A DNA stretch of 64,000 bases, from assembly GCA_030447595.1 (NCBI GenBank), contig JAUJON010000003.1, positions 1 through 64,000 of the forward strand, given 5' to 3'. Positions 61,508-64,000 of this stretch are shown in pieces. Every line of letters begins with the position of its first letter. The first letter of the stretch is position 1. Made by a program: the position numbers and the translations under genes. The notes under the pieces were generated by a model that worked only from the letters and a program-made list of their open reading frames with translations, was not told where the DNA came from and made no database searches. This DNA is from Thermosynechococcaceae cyanobacterium YX3bin19 (GTDB taxonomy: Bacteria; Cyanobacteriota; Cyanobacteriia; Thermosynechococcales; Thermosynechococcaceae).

Positions 61508-62288
61508 GGTAGTCCTAAACAAGTAAGGATGCATTGTAGTGGTGCACAAATACCAAATTGCACCGATATGATTCTCCAACTTCTTGGAAAATGATAACGT
61601 TTTCCTCACCAAGCGAGATACCCGTTGGCGCAAGGTGCAATTGAATCGTTCAATATAACTGGTTTTGCCACTCCCCTTGCCAACACTTTGATGCCGCTTG
61701 CTGGGAAATACTGTCATCATAAGCAGACCAGAAATCGAGTGTAAGCTACAGCACACTGTCGATACACAGCAGGTAAGGCATTCCATAATCCTTGTGCGCC
61801 ATCACGACTGCGCTGACCAACATAGACCCCGACAATTTCTCGCGTTTCAACATCCAACGCCAGCCAAATCCACTGTTTGTTGCCTTTGTTGCCCACAAAC
61901 GACCACATCTCGTCTGAATGGTTAAGCGTCCCTTTTTTTAGCCTGCACTTTCACTTGAAGTGGTACGTTCTGATATTTAGCATTGACATAGCTTTGCAGC
62001 AGGTTCTGAGACCCCAACAACTCTGGCAATCCCAGCTAACGAAATCCTTTCAAGAGTAGTTTGTCAATGAGGGTTTTGGTTGTCTGGTCCAATGATTTTG
62101 TTTTGTGGGTCTTGCACAAACTGTCTACCGCACTGGCGGCACTTAAAGTTCTGTTTGCCGTTATGGATTTTGCCATTTTGACGGTACCAGTTGAGCTACA
62201 AGCAGGGCAGGTAGGCAGAGAAATCGACATACAACAATTGAGATTGCAATAGCTTCGTCTTTCCTATCCTTACATCTTTAGGACTACC
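61508..62288 (-). mobile_element. IS1-family insertion sequence
   Basis: The 781-bp element has terminal inverted repeats beginning GGTAGTCCTAAA at the left end and the complementary GGTAGTCCTAAA read from the right; about 22 of the first 26 positions agree. A perfect 9-bp target duplication CGGTTGAGG flanks it at 61499-61507 and 62289-62297. Size and duplication length fit IS1. The transposase genes inside are frameshifted. It inserted 40 bases past gyrB. Confidence 0.9.
61515..62230 (-). pseudogene. IS1 transposase (InsA-InsB), disrupted
   Basis: InsA starts at 62230 (MSISLPTCPACSSTGTVK) with the zinc finger CPACSSTGT and restored CRQCGRQFVQDPQN. InsB contains [40 protein letters not shown] and [20 protein letters not shown], the DDE catalytic parts (DEMWSF, DFWSAY, IERFN). 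IS1 normally uses one programmed -1 shift between InsA and InsB. Here extra one-base errors occur near 62178 (A run), 62040, 61742 and 61550, and the stop at 61515 lies in the terminal repeat. Probably inactive unless these are sequence errors. Confidence 0.85.
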
Positions 62289-62337
62289 CGGTTGAGGAAC
62301 GGCGATCGTCCTAAAGCTTATAGGTTACACCTGTGAG

Positions 62338-62434
62338 CTTGAACAGTTGAGTTTTCAGCTTAAAGTTCCAGGCTCTAAGCTCGATGCTGCAAGCAAAAGT
62401 CCTAAGTCTTTGAGAGCTAAGCTTGGCGTTTTAG
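62338..62434. repeat. Degenerate 7-nt repeat array, left of the toxin-antitoxin genes
   Basis: Reading in sevens from 62338 gives CTTGAAC, AGTTGAG, TTTTCAG, CTTAAAG, TTCCAGG, CTCTAAG, CTCGATG, CTGCAAG and so on, about 14 units, a pyrimidine-rich start followed by AAG/CAG. It matches the array at 63245-63440 in unit type. Resembles degenerate versions of the short tandem repeats known from cyanobacteria. Confidence 0.55.
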
Positions 62435-62468
62435 TATGAAAGCTGGGCAGAGGCCAGGAGAGCGCACC

Positions 62469-62744
62469 TCAATCGTAGTGATAGCGGCAGGCCAGAAAAT
62501 CAATTTGAGCGTTTGTAACTCGATAGACCAATCGATGTTGCAAGTCGATGCGGCGAGACCAAAGGTCTGTCCCCAGGTACTTCAGAGGTTCTGGCTTGCC
62601 AATACCCTGGAACGGGTCTTGCATTACTGCTGTAACTAGGTCAAAAATCTTGTCTACCTTGGCAACATCAGTCTTATACCACCATCCCAAGTCTTCCTTG
62701 AAGCGAGAACTAAAGCCGGGCCGGGCCCGTTGCTCAGGCTCCAC
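62469..62744 (-). CDS. yoeB: YoeB/Txe-family mRNA interferase toxin
   Basis: 91 residues from the GTG at 62744; an upstream TTG would overlap yefM by 29 bases. RelE-fold toxin: RFKEDLGWWYKTDVAKVDKI, PLKYLGTDLWSRRIDLQHRL and the C-terminal VYRV...RYHYD contain the conserved Arg and the terminal His-Tyr that cut mRNA at the ribosome. Inhibited by the antitoxin encoded upstream; the start lies one base past the yefM stop. Intact. Confidence 0.9.
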   Translation of the reverse strand: MEPEQRARPGFSSRFKEDLGWWYKTDVAKVDKIFDLVTAVMQDPFQGIGKPEPLKYLGTDLWSRRIDLQHRLVYRVTNAQIDFLACRYHYD

Positions 62745-62745
62745 A

Positions 62746-63051
62746 TCAGCCGATTTCGGCTTTTTCTTGCCCAAACTCTAACTCCTGTTGCAGTTCCACT
62801 AGTGTTTGCGGCTGAATCCTGCCTGATTGAGACTCCTCAATTGCATCTAGTAAGCGTCGTGCGTTCTCGGGCGCTCGTAGCAGGTAAACCGTCTCAACCA
62901 GACTTCTGAGATCCGACTCAGAAATCAGCGCTACATTCTCCCCCTCTCGGCGATGGATGATAAACACTTGGTGATTCTTGATCACCTTCTCTAGTAACCC
63001 AAAAAAGTTATTTCTAGCTTCTGTAGGAGAGGTAATTTCGTAGGACAACAT
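62746..63051 (-). CDS. yefM: YefM/Phd-family antitoxin
   Basis: 101 residues. The N-terminal Phd/YefM dimer and DNA-binding domain is MLSYEITSPTEARNNFFGLL and HQVFIIHRREGENVALISES; the C-terminal part wraps around YoeB. It is the first gene of the pair and represses the operon through the dyad at 63057-63078. Intact, ATG start. Confidence 0.9.
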   Translation of the reverse strand: MLSYEITSPTEARNNFFGLLEKVIKNHQVFIIHRREGENVALISESDLRSLVETVYLLRAPENARRLLDAIEESQSGRIQPQTLVELQQELEFGQEKAEIG

Positions 63052-63056
63052 TGTTT

Positions 63057-63078
63057 AATGTACATGTTTCTGTACATT
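63057..63078. promoter_or_regulatory. YefM-YoeB operator
   Basis: The perfect dyad AATGTACA-TGTTTC-TGTACATT spans 63057-63078, six bases upstream of yefM. YefM proteins bind palindromes with TGTACA cores, so this is very probably the autorepression site and overlaps the promoter. Confidence 0.85.
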
Positions 63079-63244
63079 CATTCTATTGCATCACGGTGGC
63101 AGTGCGATCACCGCCCCGTTCTTGCCTCCCTGTTCGAAGCGCGATCGCGCAGCTTCTCCTGATGGAGAATCACTCCTCCCTTGCTTTAAGTCAACCCTAA
63201 GTCTCGGATATTGTAGCTCTGAGGCTGAATCATCAATCTTTTTT

Positions 63245-63440
63245 CTCAGTGCTCCAAGGTCGAATGTCGAAGGTCAAAGTTCCCAGCTTTTTTCTCGGAT
63301 GCTCAAGTGTGTTTCTTGACGTTCGGAGTTCCAATCATGAACTTTCATCTTCTAAGCTTGGGCTTTCAGGTTCTAAGTTTGGACTTTGATGTTCTGAGCT
63401 TGAGACTTGCAGACTAGAGACTGAAGCGTGGAGCTTGGAG
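63245..63440. repeat. 28 degenerate heptamers in perfect phase
   Basis: From 63245 to 63440, 196 bases read as 28 heptads without one indel. Position 3 is a pyrimidine in all 28, position 2 is T in 22 and position 7 is G in 18; typical units are TTCTAAG, TTCTGAG, CTTGGAG and GTCGAAG. A seven-base period is incompatible with a conserved coding frame. See finding. Confidence 0.75.
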
Positions 63441-63471
63441 GACCTTTTCAGTTTTGCAGTCAGACCTGTCA

Positions 63472-63691
63472 TGTAGAAGACATGGCCGTGCTAGGAGATA
63501 AACCGAAAGCTGTAGTTGATTTACCCTGTTTGGAACAATGTACCGACAAGCTTCAGTCTGATCACCCATTTAGGGCAGATAGACTGCGAACTTTCAGCCT
63601 AATCCTCCTAATTTGGAATGTTAGACAGACAATTTCTGCCTAATCACCCCGATTTGGGTAATTAGACATACATTGTCTGTCCAATCGATAG
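63472..63691. repeat. 41-bp periodic array with dyad half-sites
   Basis: Units start at 63513, 63554, 63595, 63636 and 63677 (exact 41-base spacing), with a weaker one at 63472. The third and fourth agree at 29 of 41 positions. Each unit contains an imperfect dyad, for example CCTAATCACCC facing GGGTAATTAG around CGATTT. See finding. Confidence 0.65.
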
Positions 63692-63878
63692 TTAGCCTAC
63701 TGAGTTATATTCTGAGGCTGTCCTGTCCATGTAGGTTTTCTGTCAGTGTTTAACACTAAGCCACACTAATGCTGTCGGTAGAGCAGTATTCCGGGGTTAC
63801 GGTGTATTAATGAAAGATTAGGTGGAGGTTAGTAGAGCAGATATATTTGTTGAGAGTGAAGTTTCTATATCAGATTAA

Positions 63879-64000
63879 ATGCCTTCTCCTAATCTATACA
63901 GTGAACGCACAAGTCTTCGGACGCTAGTTATAGCTCTAATTGCATTGCTAACAGGCATTTTCTTTCTGTTTATTTCTGAGATGTGGCAGCAGTTAAAATC
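63879..64000 (+). CDS. Start of a membrane protein, cut by the window end
   Basis: The ATG at 63879 opens a frame reaching the window edge: MPSPNLYSERTSLRTL, then a hydrophobic segment (VIALIALLTGIFFLFISEMW). The pattern is a single N-terminal membrane anchor, as in sensor or methyl-accepting proteins, but nothing more can be said. Only 40 codons are visible. Confidence 0.55.
   Translation, partial: MPSPNLYSERTSLRTLVIALIALLTGIFFLFISEMWQQLK

Noticed and set aside
63086-63643. Short open frames across the repeat arrays
   Set aside because: They cross 7-nt and 41-nt periodic DNA, which does not conserve a coding frame, and have no recognisable product.
63472-63691. A CRISPR array at the 41-bp repeats
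   Set aside because: The units are contiguous and diverge over their whole length; there are no constant repeats separated by unique spacers and no cas genes.
61499-64000. A Tn7-like or CRISPR-associated transposon end at the dyad array
   Set aside because: No tnsB/tnsC/tniQ or cas gene is visible in the window, and the ends lack the known terminal sequence. It would need sequence beyond 64000.

Overview
The window is chromosomal DNA from a cyanobacterium. The evidence is a run of cyanobacteria-typical genes (ndhL, psb34, ycf35/DUF1257 with DUF2997, DUF3007, DUF3531, DUF4330, DUF1815, DUF1823, sigG, a DevCA-type ABC pair, a UbiA-type plastoquinone prenyltransferase), frequent GCGATCGC (HIP1) octamers and a moderate G+C content. 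A squalene-hopene cyclase, hpnA and GDP-fucose genes point to a larger-genome lineage rather than marine picocyanobacteria. I cannot name the genus.

Layout. 0-3.4 kb: small acidic hypotheticals, DUF72, DUF2231 and DUF2993 proteins on the minus strand. 3.7-7.6 kb: an S4 RNA-binding protein, an AT-rich O-antigen ligase-like gene, then gmd and fcl for GDP-L-fucose. 7.8-12.3 kb: SirB1-like protein, an ABC exporter half and a proline-rich membrane protein. 12.35-16.6 kb: a frameshifted oxidoreductase, then DUF2997, Ycf35 and a [4Fe-4S] ferredoxin, then a [2Fe-2S] ferredoxin and DUF3326. 16.7-20.1 kb: CPBP protease, sigma-like protein, tRNA-Ser(GCU), DUF4330 and an M48 protease. 20.1-26.9 kb: shc, an M20 amidohydrolase, hpnA and devAC. 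27-36 kb: ubiA, anti-sigma/sigG, thiG, psb34, trpA-DUF3007-ndhL-rsmG-ABC, DUF3531 and NUDIX. 36-49 kb: prs, ftsQ/ftsZ, a TPR-like protein, bolA-grxD, an SDR gene split by a mosaic duplication, hemE, DUF1815, DUF1823, an AcnA-type aconitase, an R/D/E/Y repeat protein and a glutathionyl-hydroquinone reductase; most of these are broken. 49-61.5 kb: sir, pheS, surE, ribF, glgP, an SGNH hydrolase, miaA and gyrB. 61.5-64 kb: an IS1-family insertion with a 9-bp target duplication, a yefM-yoeB toxin-antitoxin pair with its operator, two arrays of degenerate 7-nt repeats, a 41-bp periodic array and the start of one more gene.

The outstanding property of the window is damage. At least a dozen conserved genes, several normally essential (gyrB, prs, hemE, ftsZ, ribF, miaA), are interrupted. 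Where I restored the frame by hand, the lesion is usually one base too many or too few in a short homopolymer. This looks like low consensus quality in patches rather than biological decay, so products of those genes should be read as probably intact in the organism. Two larger anomalies may share that origin: ftsQ runs directly into the last quarter of ftsZ, and 40981-42238 is a condensed second copy of 38985-40980 in which two collinear threads alternate every 10-40 bases.

I did not find a clear new defence or enzyme system. The best candidates for real, unexplained biology are the 28-heptad array with perfect 7-nt phase and the adjacent 41-bp dyad array beside yefM-yoeB, the IS630-type MITE-like element between pheS and surE, and the conserved Ycf35/DUF2997/ferredoxin cluster whose ferredoxin has a duplicated N-terminal motif.
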